A program made the translations under genes and the position numbers. A DNA stretch of 64,000 bases from Alnus glutinosa (lineage: Eukaryota > Streptophyta > Magnoliopsida > Fagales > Betulaceae), in the NCBI RefSeq assembly GCF_958979055.1, contig NC_084887.1, positions 26,592,044-26,656,043 on the forward strand, in the 5' to 3' direction. Each line of letters opens with the position of its first letter. The stretch's first letter is position 1. The notes under the pieces were generated by a model that worked only from the letters and a program-made list of their open reading frames with translations, was not told the origin of the DNA and searched no databases. Below are positions 25,237-37,118 of this stretch, in pieces.

Positions 25237-25275
25237 AAGAAATGGGTAGCTTCCAGAGGAAGCTACCCATTTCTT
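25237..25275. repeat. Perfect 18-bp hairpin in the CACTA element
   Basis: aagaaatgggtagcttcc, a 3-base loop (aga), then the exact complement of the first arm. Just upstream (about 25096-25140) is another inverted repeat, with ttggccaggt opposed by acctggccaa around a GC-rich centre. Function unknown. Confidence 0.85.
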
Positions 25276-25284
25276 ACGTAATTC

Positions 25285-25298
25285 TCTCTCTCTCTCAC

Positions 25299-25379
<81 letters not shown>

Positions 25380-25486
25380 CGAGCTCTGGCCGGCGACGAC
25401 AGCCCATTCCGGCGACCCTCCCTCTCTCTCGCTCTCCCTAGCTCTCTCACCTCCCGTTCCGGCCGGCCAGTACTGTCCGGTACCGG

Positions 25487-25521
<35 letters not shown>

Positions 25522-25625
25522 GCTCTCTCTCTCAGCTCTCGCCACTGTCCCCCGCCACTGCACAGCCCTCGCGTCCGTTCAAGGTATTCCCTCCACTTCC
25601 GGCCTCTCACTCTCACTCATCTTCT

Positions 25626-25667
<42 letters not shown>

Positions 25668-25697
25668 TTACAGTGCATATCTAACATTTTGAGCTTT

Positions 25698-25743
<46 letters not shown>
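25285..25743. repeat. CT microsatellites and poly-T tract
   Basis: A CT run of about 90 bp (25285-25376), two shorter CT runs (about 25490-25520 and 25628-25664) and a poly-T tract (about 25700-25743), separated by GC-rich sequence with ccggcc motifs. The long open frames on both strands here are low-complexity read-through. Confidence 0.85.
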
Positions 25744-26629
25744 CTGTAAAAAATTCCAGGTACACGTACAAGCTTGCACTACAAAAATCACTGTGAGTTA
25801 TTTTTATTTTTGTTTTGAATTTTTTGCTATAAGTTTGTATATTTTATTAATTTTTTTTGTGATATTTGTATAATTTTTTTCATTGTCTAGTTTGTGGAAA
25901 TATGGAATATATACTTGCAGATTTTTTATTACTGATTTTTTATTACTGAATCATTGTCTAGTTGGTGGAAATATGGAAAATATGGAATATGGAAATATGG
26001 AATTTATTGGTGATTATATTTAATTTTTTTTTAAAAAAAACTCTTGATGTGAGGATATTTGAGATATATTTTAGTGTGCTACTATGGATTTAATGTGCTA
26101 TTGTGAATTTTGGTATTTTTATGAAGTGGCAAAAAGAAAAAATATCCGCTATCATCTTAATTTTATAAAAATATGATCGTGAGCAATAATGGCAAAGTAA
26201 AATTAAAATACAAAATTATAATCAACATATTGTGCTATGAATATATATAAATTGTGGGGAAAATAAATTGTGCTACTAATATATATAAATTGTGGTATTT
26301 TCGGGAAAAAAAAAACAAAAAAACAAATATTCCACTGTCCACCATTTACAATCATATTCGTAAAAAAAACCTTAAAACAAACGTCATAAATCATCAATTG
26401 CGACGAATTTGTTTTTTATCTTCCATTTTTAACGTTAACTATTCATGTGAAGAGACTACATATTTATAAGAAGAATTTGGTATCTTCGGATAAAAAAACT
26501 CAAAAAAAAAATACTAAAATTTCTCTCATATGCATATATAAACTTTATATCCTAAAATCATAACCATAAAACCAACACAATAATAAACCCTTAAATAAAC
26601 TTTGAATCCTATACGTTCTAAAAAAAAAA

Positions 26630-28480
26630 CCCTTACCCTAAACCCTAAACCCTAAGCCCTACAAAAAAATCCTACACTTTCTAAAAAAAACCTAAACTGC
26701 TAAACCCTAAACCCTAACAAACCCTAAACTCTTATAAAAAGAATAAAATAAAACCCTAAACCCTTTAAAAAAAATAAAAACTTACTACACTTTCGAAAAA
26801 AACAACGAAAACCCTAAACCCTAATCCTAAATCCTTACAAAAAAAGATTCCTACACTTTCTTAAAAAAAACTCTTAACCCTAAACCCTAAACCGTAACAA
26901 ACCCTAAACCCTAAAACCCTAAACCCTAAACCCTAATCGCTTTAAACCAAAATAAAACCCTAAATCGTAAACCCTAAACCCTTAAAAAAAAAAAAATTTA
27001 CCTAAAACCCTAAACCCTAAACCCTTAAAAAATAAAAACCTAAAACCCTAAACCCTAACCCTAGACCCTAGACCCTAACAAACCCTAAACCCTAAACCCT
27101 AAAAAAAAAAAAAACCTAAAACCCTAAACCCTAGACCCTAACAAACCCTAAACCCTAAACCATAAACCCTAAAACCCTAAACCCTAAACCCTAATCGCTT
27201 AAAAAAAAAAAACCCTAAATCCTAAACCCTAAATCCTTGAAAATTTTTTTTTTACCTACAACCCTAAACCCTAATCGCTTAAAAAAAAAAAAACCTAAAA
27301 CCCTAAACCCTAACCCTAGACCCTAGACCCTAACAAACCCTAACCGTAAACTCTAAACCCTAAACCCTAAACCCTAAACCCTAACAAACCCTAAATCCTA
27401 AACCCTAAACCGTAACAAACCCTAAACCCTAAAACCCTAAACCCTAAACCCTAATCGCTTTAAACCAAAATAAAACCCTAAATCGTAAACCCTAAACCCT
27501 TAAAAAAAAATTTTTTTACCTAAAACCCTAAACCCTAAACCCTTAAAAAATAAAAACCTAAAACCCTAAACCCTAACCCTAGACCCTAGACCCTAACAAA
27601 CCCTAAACCCTAAACCCTAAAAAAAAAAAAAAACCTAAAACCCTAAACCCTAGACCCTAACAAACCCTAAACCCTAAACCCTAGACCCTAACAAACCCTA
27701 AACCCTAAACCCTAAAAAAAAAAAAAAACCTAAAACCCTAAACCCTAGACCCTAACAAACCCTAAACCCTAAACCATAAACCCTAAAACCCTAAACCCTA
27801 AACCCTAATCGCTTAAAAAAAAAAAAACCCTAAATCCTAAACCCTAAACCCTTGAAAAAAAAAATTTTACCTACAACCCTAAACCCTAATCGCTTTAAAA
27901 AAAAAAAACCTAAAACCCTAAACCCTAACCCTAGACCCTAGACCCTAACAAACCCTAACCGTAAACTCTAAACCCTAAACCCTAAACCCTAAACCCTAAC
28001 AAACCCTAAATCCTAAACCCTAAACCCTAAAAAAAAAATAACCTACACTTTCTAAAAAAAATACCCTAACCCTAAACCCTAAAAAAAAATCCTACACTTT
28101 CTAGGAAAAAAATCCTAACCCTAAACCTTAAACCCTAACTCCTAAACCCTAAACCTTAAAAACATTTTGACATACACTTTCTAAAAAAATACCCTAACCC
28201 TAAACCGAAAAAAAAAAAAAATTCCTACACTTTCTAGGAAAAAAACCCTAACCCTAAACCTTAAACCCTAACACTAAACCCTTAAAAATAAAAAAACAAA
28301 ATCCTACACTTTTAAAGAAACAAATAAAACCTAACCCTAAACCCTAACAAACCCTAACCCTAAACCCTTTAAAAGAATAAAAAAAATAAAAACACTTACA
28401 CTTTCTAAAAAAAAACTAAAACCCTACATAAAATAATCCTACACTTTCAAAACAAACCATAACCCTAACCCTAAACCCTT
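26630..28480. repeat. Telomere-like CCCTAAA repeat block inside the CACTA element
   Basis: About 1.85 kb dominated by aaaccctaaaccctaaaccc, the Arabidopsis-type telomere repeat, with variants (ccctaga, cctaatcgctt) and short A runs. Higher-order copies are visible: aaaccgtaacaaaccctaa near 26889 and again near 27409, and taaccgtaaactc at 27341 and 27956, implying internal repeats of roughly 0.5-0.6 kb. It ends just before the transposase gene, where it could act as leader or promoter sequence (inference). Confidence 0.92.
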
Positions 28481-28566
28481 AAAAATAAAAAATGAAATAT
28501 ATTTGTACACGTTTATACTGTAAGCCGTATGATTTGTCTTGTCCTCTTAACCCTATACAGATAAAC

Positions 28567-31500
28567 ATGGACAAGTCTTGGATGTCAACACCTAGGGGTA
28601 CGACACGGTATAACGATGGGTGTAGGGCGTTTGTGGCATTTGCCGTTAGTAATTGTACGGCCGGCGATGGAAAAATTTACTGCCCATGCAAGTATTGTCG
28701 AAATAACCAGCGTCACACTCCTGAGTACGTTCTTGCCCACCTGACTGGAGGTCGGGGGATGAATCCGGGATACAATTTGTGGTATATGCACGGTGAGACT
28801 ACGACTGGTTCCGCTATTCCTGGTCAGTGTTCGAGTCATCACAGTGGCACAGAGGCCGCTGACCGTAGCACTGAACATGGTGATCATGTCACAGAACAGG
28901 AGGGTGTCGCCGTGGAACAGGATGATAACATGCACGCCATGTTGCGTGACGCCTTCGGCGTGCACGATGTTCCTGAAGGGGTCAGTACTCTTCCGCAACA
29001 AGTTGATGAAGATACCTCGTGCGGGGACGCATTGAAGTACCAAGAGCTGTTAAAGACTGCCGAGAAGCCCCTTCACCCTGGTACGAAGCACAGTAAATTG
29101 AGTGCTACTGTACACATGTACAACTTGAAGTGCGTTGGAGGTATTAGTAACAAGATATTTTCAGACATTCTCGAATTCATCAATCAGTTGTTGCCTCCTT
29201 GCGATGAGGCATTGCCAGATAACACGTATGAGGCGAAAAAGTTCCTAAGTGGCATGGGTCTGGGGTATGAGAAGATTCCGGCGTGCCGTAATGACTGTAT
29301 GTTATTCTGGAAAGACAATAAAGAATTAGATTCATGTACCGTATGTGGAGAGTCTAAGTGGAGGGCTGATACACATGTAGATGATGATGGTGAGATCATA
29401 TCAGCGAGGAAAAAACGCCCGGTGAAGATCTTGAGGTGGTTTCCACTCATCCCACGGTTGCAGAGGTTATTCATGTCTGAGCATACTGCGCCCCATATGA
29501 GATGGCATGCAGAAGGCCGCACTAGGGATGGCGTATTGAGGCACCCGGCCGACGGTGAGGCATGGAGATCGTTTGACATTTTACACCCAGATTTTATGGC
29601 AGAGAGTAGGAACGTCCGGCTTGGTTTGACAGCAGATGGATTTAATCCATTTGGGAACATGAGCACATCCCACAGCACATGGCCCGTAATGCTTGTGCCG
29701 TACAATTTGCCACCTTGGATGTGCATGAAACAGTCGTCCTTCATCCTTTCCATGGTTATCCCTGGACCGAGCTCACCAGGTATGGATATTGATGTTTACC
29801 TTCAGCCATTGATTGATGAGTTGCTGCAACTGTGGAATGTAGGGGTACGAACATTCGATGCTTCAAAGAAGGAAAATTTTATTATGCGATCTCAGTTGAT
29901 GTGGACGATAAACGACTTTCCAGCGTATGCAGATTTATCTGGTTGGCCTAACAGGGGTGCGAAGGCATGTCCTTGCTGTATGCAATCGACGCGTTCTATA
30001 CGCTTAAAGAACGGATGCAAATTTTGCTATATGGGGCACAGGAGATATCTGCCGCCTGAACATCTGTGGCGGCTTAACAGGAGGACATTTGACGGTACTG
30101 AAGAATTTGACAGCGCCCCGATTGTGCCATGCGGATACGAGGTTCTCCAACAGTTGGACGGAGTTGCGTTTGGGGATGAGACCGCGGGTAAGAAGAAGAA
30201 ACGGAAGAAGCGGAAGAAGGGTGCAGGGAGTTCCGATGTTATATGGAAGAAGAAAAGTATATTTTTCAGATTGCCGTATTGGGAAGACAATTTGCTTCGG
30301 CACAATCTTGATGTTATGCACATAGAGAAAAATGTCATGGACAATATACTTGGCACTATTTTGGATATAAAAGGGAAAACGAAGGACAACTTGGCAGCTC
30401 GGCTGGACTTGCAGGAAATGGGGTTGAGACCTAAGTTGCATCCGTTCACGGCCGCCAATGGTAAAACGTATATTCCCGCTGCCTGTCACACCATGACTAG
30501 AGAGGACAAAGAAAGTTTTCTGAAGGTTCTTCGAAATGTGAGGGTCCCGGACGGATACGCCTCGAACATTTCACGATGTGTTCGGCTGAAGGACCGTACA
30601 ATTTCCGGGTTGAAGAGCCACGATAGCCACATACTGATGCAACAGCTTCTTCCAATTGCACTGCGTAAGTCATTGCCTGATAAAGTTGTTAGACCTCTTG
30701 TGGAGATTTCGGCATTTTTTAGAGGCATATGCTCAACAAAGCTATCACAAGAAGATATGGACCGACTGCAGGGTGACGTCTGTATCACTTTGTGCAAACT
30801 AGAACAGATATTCCCTCCAGGGTTTTTTACGAGCATGGTCCACTTGGTCGTGCATCTTGTGCGCGAGTGTAGACTCGGCGGACCCGTGCAGTATAGATGG
30901 ATGTACCCGGCGGAGAGGTAAAATTCAGCGTAATATGTAAATATATAATTTGATTTAAATGTAACCATAATTGACGACAATTAAATTGTCGTGTATGTGT
31001 GTACACCAGGAGTCTGGGGCATTTCAAGTCTACTGTGCGCAATAAAGCGGCTCCTGAGGGGTGCATTGCGGAGGGGTACATAGCGACCGAGCTGGTAACG
31101 TTCTGTTCAAGGTATCTGAATAACGCACCAACATTCCACAACAGACCTCAGAGGAATCCTGATGGATCCAAGGGGGCGGGCACGCGTGTTACCCTGAACC
31201 GGTTGATAATGCACCAGATTCATCGTTATATTGTGTTCAACTCTGAAGAGTTTCACAATTTGCGGACGTAAGTAGTGTTTATATATTTAACAGAATTCGA
31301 ATAACGCATCTAATTGATTTTACTACATAATTGTATACGCTGAATGTAGGATGCACAAAGACGCGCTTAGGCGATCATGCACTAGAGGTCGCATTACGGA
31401 GGCTCTTATTGAAGCAGAACATCATGAGCAGTTCTGCGAATGGTACCCTGCATATGTAAGGAAATAGTTGTAATTTTTAAGTTGGATAAAGTTATGCGGG

Positions 31501-32184
31501 TTCAATATAATTACCCAATACACGTGTTTAATATTTGTAATTATAACATAGGTCGATGGCCTTGACGATCAACGTAGGGAGGAATTGGGCCACAACTTGG
31601 TTATGCGTTGTAGAGGGCTGAAGGAGACAGCGGTCAAGTACAACAGGTACGTGGTAAATGGGAAATTGTTTCGCACGCTTGCCCATGATGTGGGAAGGAG
31701 GACTCAGAACAGCGGCGTATGTGTTCCTACCGTTGAAGGCGAAACGTACTACGGGCAGTTAACCGATATAGTTGAGGTCGAGTACTATGACAGGACTACG
31801 TACGTCCTATTTAAGTGCAATTGGGCAGACCCCACGATGGAAAGAGGATTCACAATAGACGAGTATGGCCTAGTGTTTGTCAACTTCAATCACCTCGTCC
31901 ACAGGGGAGAACTGATTCAGGACGAGCCGTACGTGCTTACATCTCAGGTGGATCAAGTATTCTACGTCGAAGATGGAAGGAACCCAAATTGGGTTTGTGC
32001 GGTTAGGACCAAACCGCGCAACGTGTACGACGTTGGCCAGGGGGATGGGAGTAATGAGGATGGTACAACCTACCATGAGTGCGTACCGCTCGTACTAGCC
32101 ACTGATGACCTACCTGATACGAATGATGAATTCGAGTACGACAGGCCCGACATTGATCCGATTGAAGCTCCTGTGATACAATGA
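28567..32184 (+). CDS. TNP2-type CACTA transposase
   Basis: Predicted En/Spm-family transposase that binds and cuts the element ends. Four exons: 28567-30917, 31010-31267, 31350-31455, 31552-32184, with GT-AG introns and one frame of 1115 residues. The start was chosen at MDKSWM, the usual opening of the family, though an in-frame ATG exists at 28492. Domains in order: transposase-associated zinc domain (about 1-77, YCPCKYCRNN); Cys-rich ribbon (about 240-262, CTVCGESKW); Transposase_21 core ending in LRHNLDVMHIEKNV (about 575-590); DUF4218-like (about 690-784); DUF4216-like (about 965-1040, starting TVEGETYYGQL). No stop or frameshift is visible, so it could be active. Confidence 0.9.
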
Positions 32185-32381
32185 TTGATGTATTTCTTGT
32201 GAGTATAATTAGCTTGAACTCAACACACTTGACTGATATATAAATTGTTTGTACAATTCGCTTGAACTGAATAAGGGTTTCTATTATTTGCATAAATTTC
32301 GTTGTATAATTTGCATATTCATTAAAAATATATTACAAAAAATATTCTAATTAATTTGTCTACATTTATTCGCAGGTATTG

Positions 32382-35171
32382 ATGGACCAGGGACGCCATC
32401 CTTATGCATATCGGGCACCTCGCCCACCCGTGCCCCCCATGACCACGCCCACTGATTCGACGCCAGTATATACTGCGGCGTGGCCACCCCACCCAGACGG
32501 GGCTTATAGACCATTGTTGCCGGGTATGGTGGCCGTGCCCACGTCAGATCACGGGCAGACCAGCACAGCTGGAGTTGGCAGCTCTCCATTGTCGGAGCTG
32601 CCGACATTATCTCAGTTAGGGTTCACCCAACCGGGTAACGCCTATCGATGGTGGGTGCAAGAGGGGGTGGGGTCACAGGGTTATGCGCCGTACTTTCCGT
32701 ATACGTATAGTCGACCTATGACGTGTAACCCTGATAGTGAGACGCAGGATTGTAGATTTCCACTGTCACAGACCGGGGAGATGCAGATGCCGGCTGTGGG
32801 GTTGGGACAGATACCGGCACAGGCGGTGATGCAGGGCCAGATTTTGGGGCCGAGACAGATGCCAGCATCGGGGGCGAGTCAGGGCCCGGGGCATGTAGAG
32901 AGGCAGATGCCGTTACCTGGTGAGAGCCAGATGCCGCTTTTCGGTGAGAGTCAGATGCCGCTTTCCGGTGAGAGTCAGATGCCAGATGTGGGGGGGAGCC
33001 AGACTACCCATGAGGAGGACGTTGCGATGTTGGGTACCGATCAGTTGGCCCCCGGTAGCCCCCAGGGTATGGATTCAGATGATGATCAGCATCCTCCACC
33101 AGCCGGAGAGGTTGGCGAGGAGGTTGCAGGCGACCCAGCGACGCAGCACATAGGGACTGGGCAGATTCGGTTGATGGGTAAGTACATATGTAGACATCCT
33201 TAAAACTCATATTATGTTACCAAAATATTTTTTTTGGTTTGGAAAAAAATAACTATTTGATTACATTTTGTTTATATATGTGTGTGTGTGTTATTTAGTG
33301 TTAACCAATTAAATTAATGTTGAATATATTTTTTCATTAGGGTACAACCCAGACGGGACCATTTATTATGAGGTGATTGACGACCCAGCGAGAAACTGGG
33401 TGCTCCCGAGGGGGAAGAAGGTTGTATTGCAGTACAATGCTGCTATACAACCTGTAGGACGAGCCTGCAATCGTTTTCGGCGGGAAGTGGGCAAGATGAT
33501 CAGGAGTGGGTCCTACATACACATGCGGGACGAATGGGCGAGGGTAAATAGGCAGATTAAGCAGGCAATGTGGAACGCACTGATGGTATGTTTATGAATA
33601 TAATTTAATTATTTATTTGAATTAAACTTGAGCTTAATGTTTAGGTTGAAGTTTTTAAACCTATAATGCTTTGATTGAAATGTGCAGGAGGAGTTCTATC
33701 TACCTGTATCAGTTGACATGCGCAGGGCACAACAGGAGGCGTGGAATGATATTGGACGTAAGCACCGCTCGTGGAAGTCGAGGTTCAAAACCCAACTAGG
33801 AATTGGAGACGGTGACACGCCCGAGAGTATCCGTGCGAGAATGCCGGAGAAATTTTTTGAGCAGTATGATGCAGAAGATGTAGAATTCCTGCTGAGAGAT
33901 TGGTGCAGAGAGCATAAAATCGTATGTAGGCCAAAAAATTGTCAACTATTTTTTAATAACAGTTCATTTAATTTTAGTTTTAATTTAAGTGTGTCAATTG
34001 TTACATGTTTACTTTCATGTTCAATGCGTAGGCAACCTCTGAACGGATGAAGAGGTTGCGGGAGCGGAATGACCTACCCCATTGTGCGGGATCTAAAAGT
34101 TATGCCAGATTTAATCACGAGGAGGTAATTAAATATATATGTTTATGTTTTTAATATTTGTTGGTAATTGTTTTTCTTTTTCTTTTTCTTTAAACTATTT
34201 TTATCGCTATCTGTTTGTTATATATGTCAACTGCATGACGACAGGCATGTACATCTGGCACGCCCCCCACTCGCGCCGCGTCGTTCGTGAAGACCCACAC
34301 AAAGAAGGACGGCACTTTCCTGAACGACCGTACACGGGTCTTATGCGTATGCTACTGATTTAGTTTACTAATATTTTTAAATTATGTGTGATATGTCATT
34401 ATTCAATATATGACTTTTTCATGTTGACGACGTACAGGAGAGGATGACGCAGAGTTTAGCCAGTGATCCAGCCGCCACGCAAAGCGTCTCCGCAGACACG
34501 GTGCGTTGGGCACCGAACGACGCTTACGAACAGGCGATTGGGAGGCCTGAGTATGCAGGGAGGGTTCGGCAGGTTGGCCCGAACGTCACACCTGTTCGAG
34601 GGACATGTTTTTCATATAGGCCTCGGTCACAGGGGGGACCATCTCAGGGGACGTCTCGGGATTGGGCCGAACAGTCTCGGAAGATGGAAGAGATGCAAGC
34701 GGAGCTACATGCTGAGCGAGCGAGGAATGACCGTTTGGAGCAGCGCGTGCAACAGTTCGACGGCATAGAGCAGCGCTTGCGAGAGATGGAGGTCTTCATG
34801 TCCTCCATGGCAGTACCAGCACCATGTGTTGGTAATCAGTCTTCTCCTGCACACGTAGGTAGTACGTCGTCCGTTGGTAGTGCATCTGCAGGTATGGTTT
34901 ATATTGTGTATAGGACAAAATTAATTTCAATTTGTTTTCATTACCCCTTTAATTTTGCAAGTAATATTATATACTTTAATTGTCTATATTATTTGCAGGT
35001 AATTCGACAACGGTTGGTACGTTGTCGCCTGTTGGACGACAGCTGAGCCAGCACTCCACTGTCGCTACACCTTCGCCCGCTACACCATTCATTGCGCAGC
35101 AATCGCCGGTGGGCGAGAACACGCGTGGGACGGTACCTCGTGATTCGCAGAGACGCCTTTCAGATTTGTAG
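32382..35171 (+). CDS. TNPA-like accessory protein of the CACTA element
   Basis: Second gene of the CACTA element, 198 bp downstream of the transposase. Seven exons: 32382-33177, 33341-33585, 33688-33921, 34032-34124, 34245-34346, 34438-34891, 34999-35171; all GT-AG, one frame of 698 residues. The N-terminal 130 residues are Pro-rich; residues about 131-208 hold repeated GESQMP/RQMP units. The middle (about 266-490) resembles the plant transposase Ptta/En-Spm family (Transposase_24), with [15 protein letters not shown] near its end. A coiled coil follows (about 570-611, [16 protein letters not shown]). In En/Spm the second product binds the subterminal repeats; that role here is inferred. The annotated order transposase then TNPA-like matches other plant CACTA elements. 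Confidence 0.85.
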
Positions 35172-35382
35172 ATATTTTGTGTAATTATTTTTTGTTCGTA
35201 AATATTTGCTTGTTAACGAATATGTTATTAATTATTTGTTTGTGTAGTATGATTTCGTGTTGGTTTTGGGTAAAATAAATGCTGCGTTATTTGTGGTCGA
35301 AAATTACAAAATTTGAAAAATTCAAAAAAAAATTTAATTAACCCAAATAAATTTTATAAAACAATAAAAAATTTATTTTTTT

Positions 35383-35527
35383 TTAAAAAAAAACTAAATT
35401 CAGTTTTTTATTTAATTAAAATTTTTATTTAATTTTTTAATTGTATTTTTAATTTAATTAAAAATACAATTAAATAATTAAATAAAAATTTTAATTAAAT
35501 AAAAAACTGAATTTAGTTTTTTTTTTT
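35383..35527. repeat. Long AT-rich palindrome near the right end of the CACTA element
   Basis: Nearly perfect inverted repeat with arms of about 65-70 bp (actaaattcagttttttatt on the left, its complement on the right) and almost no loop. It lies between the TNPA-like gene and the right subterminal repeats. Such a fold could give a hairpin transcript if read through (inference). Confidence 0.8.
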
Positions 35528-35539
35528 TAATTAAAAACA

Positions 35540-35695
35540 TTTTGACACGTGTATCGGAATACACGTGTCAAAATGTGCAGTTTGTAACATGCACATTTGA
35601 CACGCGTAATACGCGTGTCAAAGTACACGTGTCTAAATGTTTGACACGTGTACGACACTGTACACGTGTCAAACTGCACGTGGCTATTTCATACC
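35540..35695. repeat. Right subterminal repeat array of the CACTA element
   Basis: Several copies of GACACGTGT/ACACGTGTC with ACACGCGT-type variants, mirroring the left array and ending at the right terminal repeat. Confidence 0.85.
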
Positions 35696-35707
35696 ATTTT
35701 TGTAGTG

Positions 35708-36045
35708 GTCATTGATGATATGCTGTCAACGGGGATAATCAGGGCAAACAACAGTCGCTTTTCATCACCTGTTCGTGTCAAAAAGGAGGATGGGTCATGG
35801 TGTGGGTTGATCCTTCACACTATTAAAATAGGCCGAAATAAGAAGCTCCATCCAGCTTATTTTTTGGTTGAGATGTGTGTTACGAAACCTATTATGCATT
35901 CATGTAACACATTACTTAAAAAATGGAAGTTTGGATGAAACCAACAAGCAAAAGAGGCATTTGTAATAACGCCAAAATAAATTAGGAATTGAAGATAATA
36001 ATGGAATAAAATAATAAATTAAATATATGTTTGATGCCATGCAAC
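35708..36045 (+). mobile_element. Gypsy reverse-transcriptase relic (unit 1, after the alpha gene)
   Basis: Conceptual wording MLSTGIIRANNSRFSSPV and VKKEDGSW matches the N-terminal part of Ty3/gypsy reverse transcriptase. A tail of AT-rich sequence (gaggcatttgtaat, then ttgaagataa) follows and recurs after the other relics at 41930, 53810 and 61000. The copy is old and broken and has no LTRs. It matches 53565-53900 in unit 2. Confidence 0.75.
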
Positions 36046-36391
36046 CAGAGGCGGAGGAAGGGGGGGTCGAGAGGGGTCAAATGCCCTCTCTCACCTCCTA
36101 AAAATTGCCCTTACCTCTGCATGTATAATTTTTCCGGATTTCACATTTGCCCACCTTCAACCATTCGTTCATCATGTAGCAAATTCTTTAAGAGAATAGG
36201 GATGCATGACTCACGCCGATGGATTTGTCACTGTTTCAGATCTTCAAGCTCTTTGAAATTTGGTTAGACTAAGGTTGAAGATGATGTTTTTACTTTCTAA
36301 AAAAAGCACCGTTTTAAGCTTTGTGTTTGACCAAAATGAATGTTAAACACTCCGTTTAACATAACACGCCTATGCTTATATATATAAAAAA

Positions 36392-37118
36392 GGGGTAATT
36401 ACCTTTTCCCCCTATCAATTATCAGTTATTGTCAACATACCCCCATGAACTGACACATCGACCAAAAGAGAGTACCAAAGTACCTTCTTTACATATTTTG
36501 GCTCATTCCGTTAGTCTAATTCATGCAAAGACTTAAATGCCCTAACTTAATTTCGAAAATGACCTAAATGCCTTTATCTTAAACAAAAATAAATAAATAA
36601 ATAAAAAATTAAAGGAAAATGGTGCCGCCACCCCCTGAGGTAGCCTGGTGGCCTACGAGCTACCCCGAAAACAGGGGTGGTTGCGCGGCCACCCCAGCTT
36701 ATCTTAGGCGTGGTTGCGTGGCCACCCCAGCTTATCTCAGGGGTGGCCGCGCGGCCACCCTAGCTTATCTCTAGGGTGGCCGCGCGGCCATCCTAGAAAA
36801 GAGCTAGGGTGGCCGTGAGCCACCCCCTCCACCAAAGAGGGTAGCTGCCACCCTTAGGTTTTTTTTTTTTTGTTTTTTTTTCAAAAAAAAAAAAAAAAAT
36901 TTTTAATAATTTTTATTAATTACTTTAGAGGGCATTTTGGTTTTTAAACAAAATTAATACTAAAAAATGACATATTCCATCCAAGTTAACTGGATTCCTT
37001 GACGGAATGGGCCAAAGTATGTAAAGATGGTAATTTGATATTTTCTTTTGGTCGAAGTGTCAGTTTATGGGACATGTTGACAATGGTTGGTAGTTAATGG
37101 GGGGAAAAGGTAATTACC
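36392..37118. mobile_element. MULE-type MITE, longer relative of 7722-8150
   Basis: Left end ggggtaattaccttttcccc and right end ggggaaaaggtaattacc, with the same long inverted-repeat wording (ttgtcaacat, gaccaaaagagag) as the MITE at 7722. The centre differs: it holds a GC-rich minisatellite. It is nested in the hAT at 36046. The flanks are poly-A rich, so no target duplication can be trusted. Confidence 0.75.
36672..36830. repeat. GC-rich minisatellite with palindromic units
   Basis: Four copies of a roughly 33-bp unit (near 36674, 36707, 36740, 36774), each with a palindromic core close to ggtggccgcgcggccacc joined by agcttatct. It stands out sharply from the AT-rich surroundings. Confidence 0.8.

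Larger units (their letters stand above)
22891..35707 (+). mobile_element. CACTA (En/Spm) transposon, 12.8 kb, apparently complete
   Basis: Terminal inverted repeats CACTACAAAAAT at 22891-22902 and its complement at 35696-35707. Subterminal arrays of ACACGTGT/ACACGAGT/ACACGCGT motifs flank both ends (about 22910-23310 and 35540-35690). Inside lie tandem repeats, a telomere-like block, a TNP2-type transposase gene (28567-32184) and a TNPA-like gene (32382-35171); both have open frames and canonical splice sites. The flanking triplets att and gtc do not match, so the usual 3-bp target duplication is missing. Unit 2 lacks the element, so it came after the block duplication, or was lost there. 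Confidence 0.92.

Noticed and set aside
25095-25796. 233-codon Ser/Leu-rich frame and Glu/Arg-rich frames opposite
   Set aside because: Translation of CT microsatellites and poly-T; no domain.
26630-28480. A real chromosome end
   Set aside because: The CCCTAAA repeats are degenerate and bounded on both sides by the same CACTA element, so they are interstitial.
28492-28566. Upstream ATG for the transposase
   Set aside because: The family starts at MDKSWM; the extra 25 residues resemble no known N-terminus.
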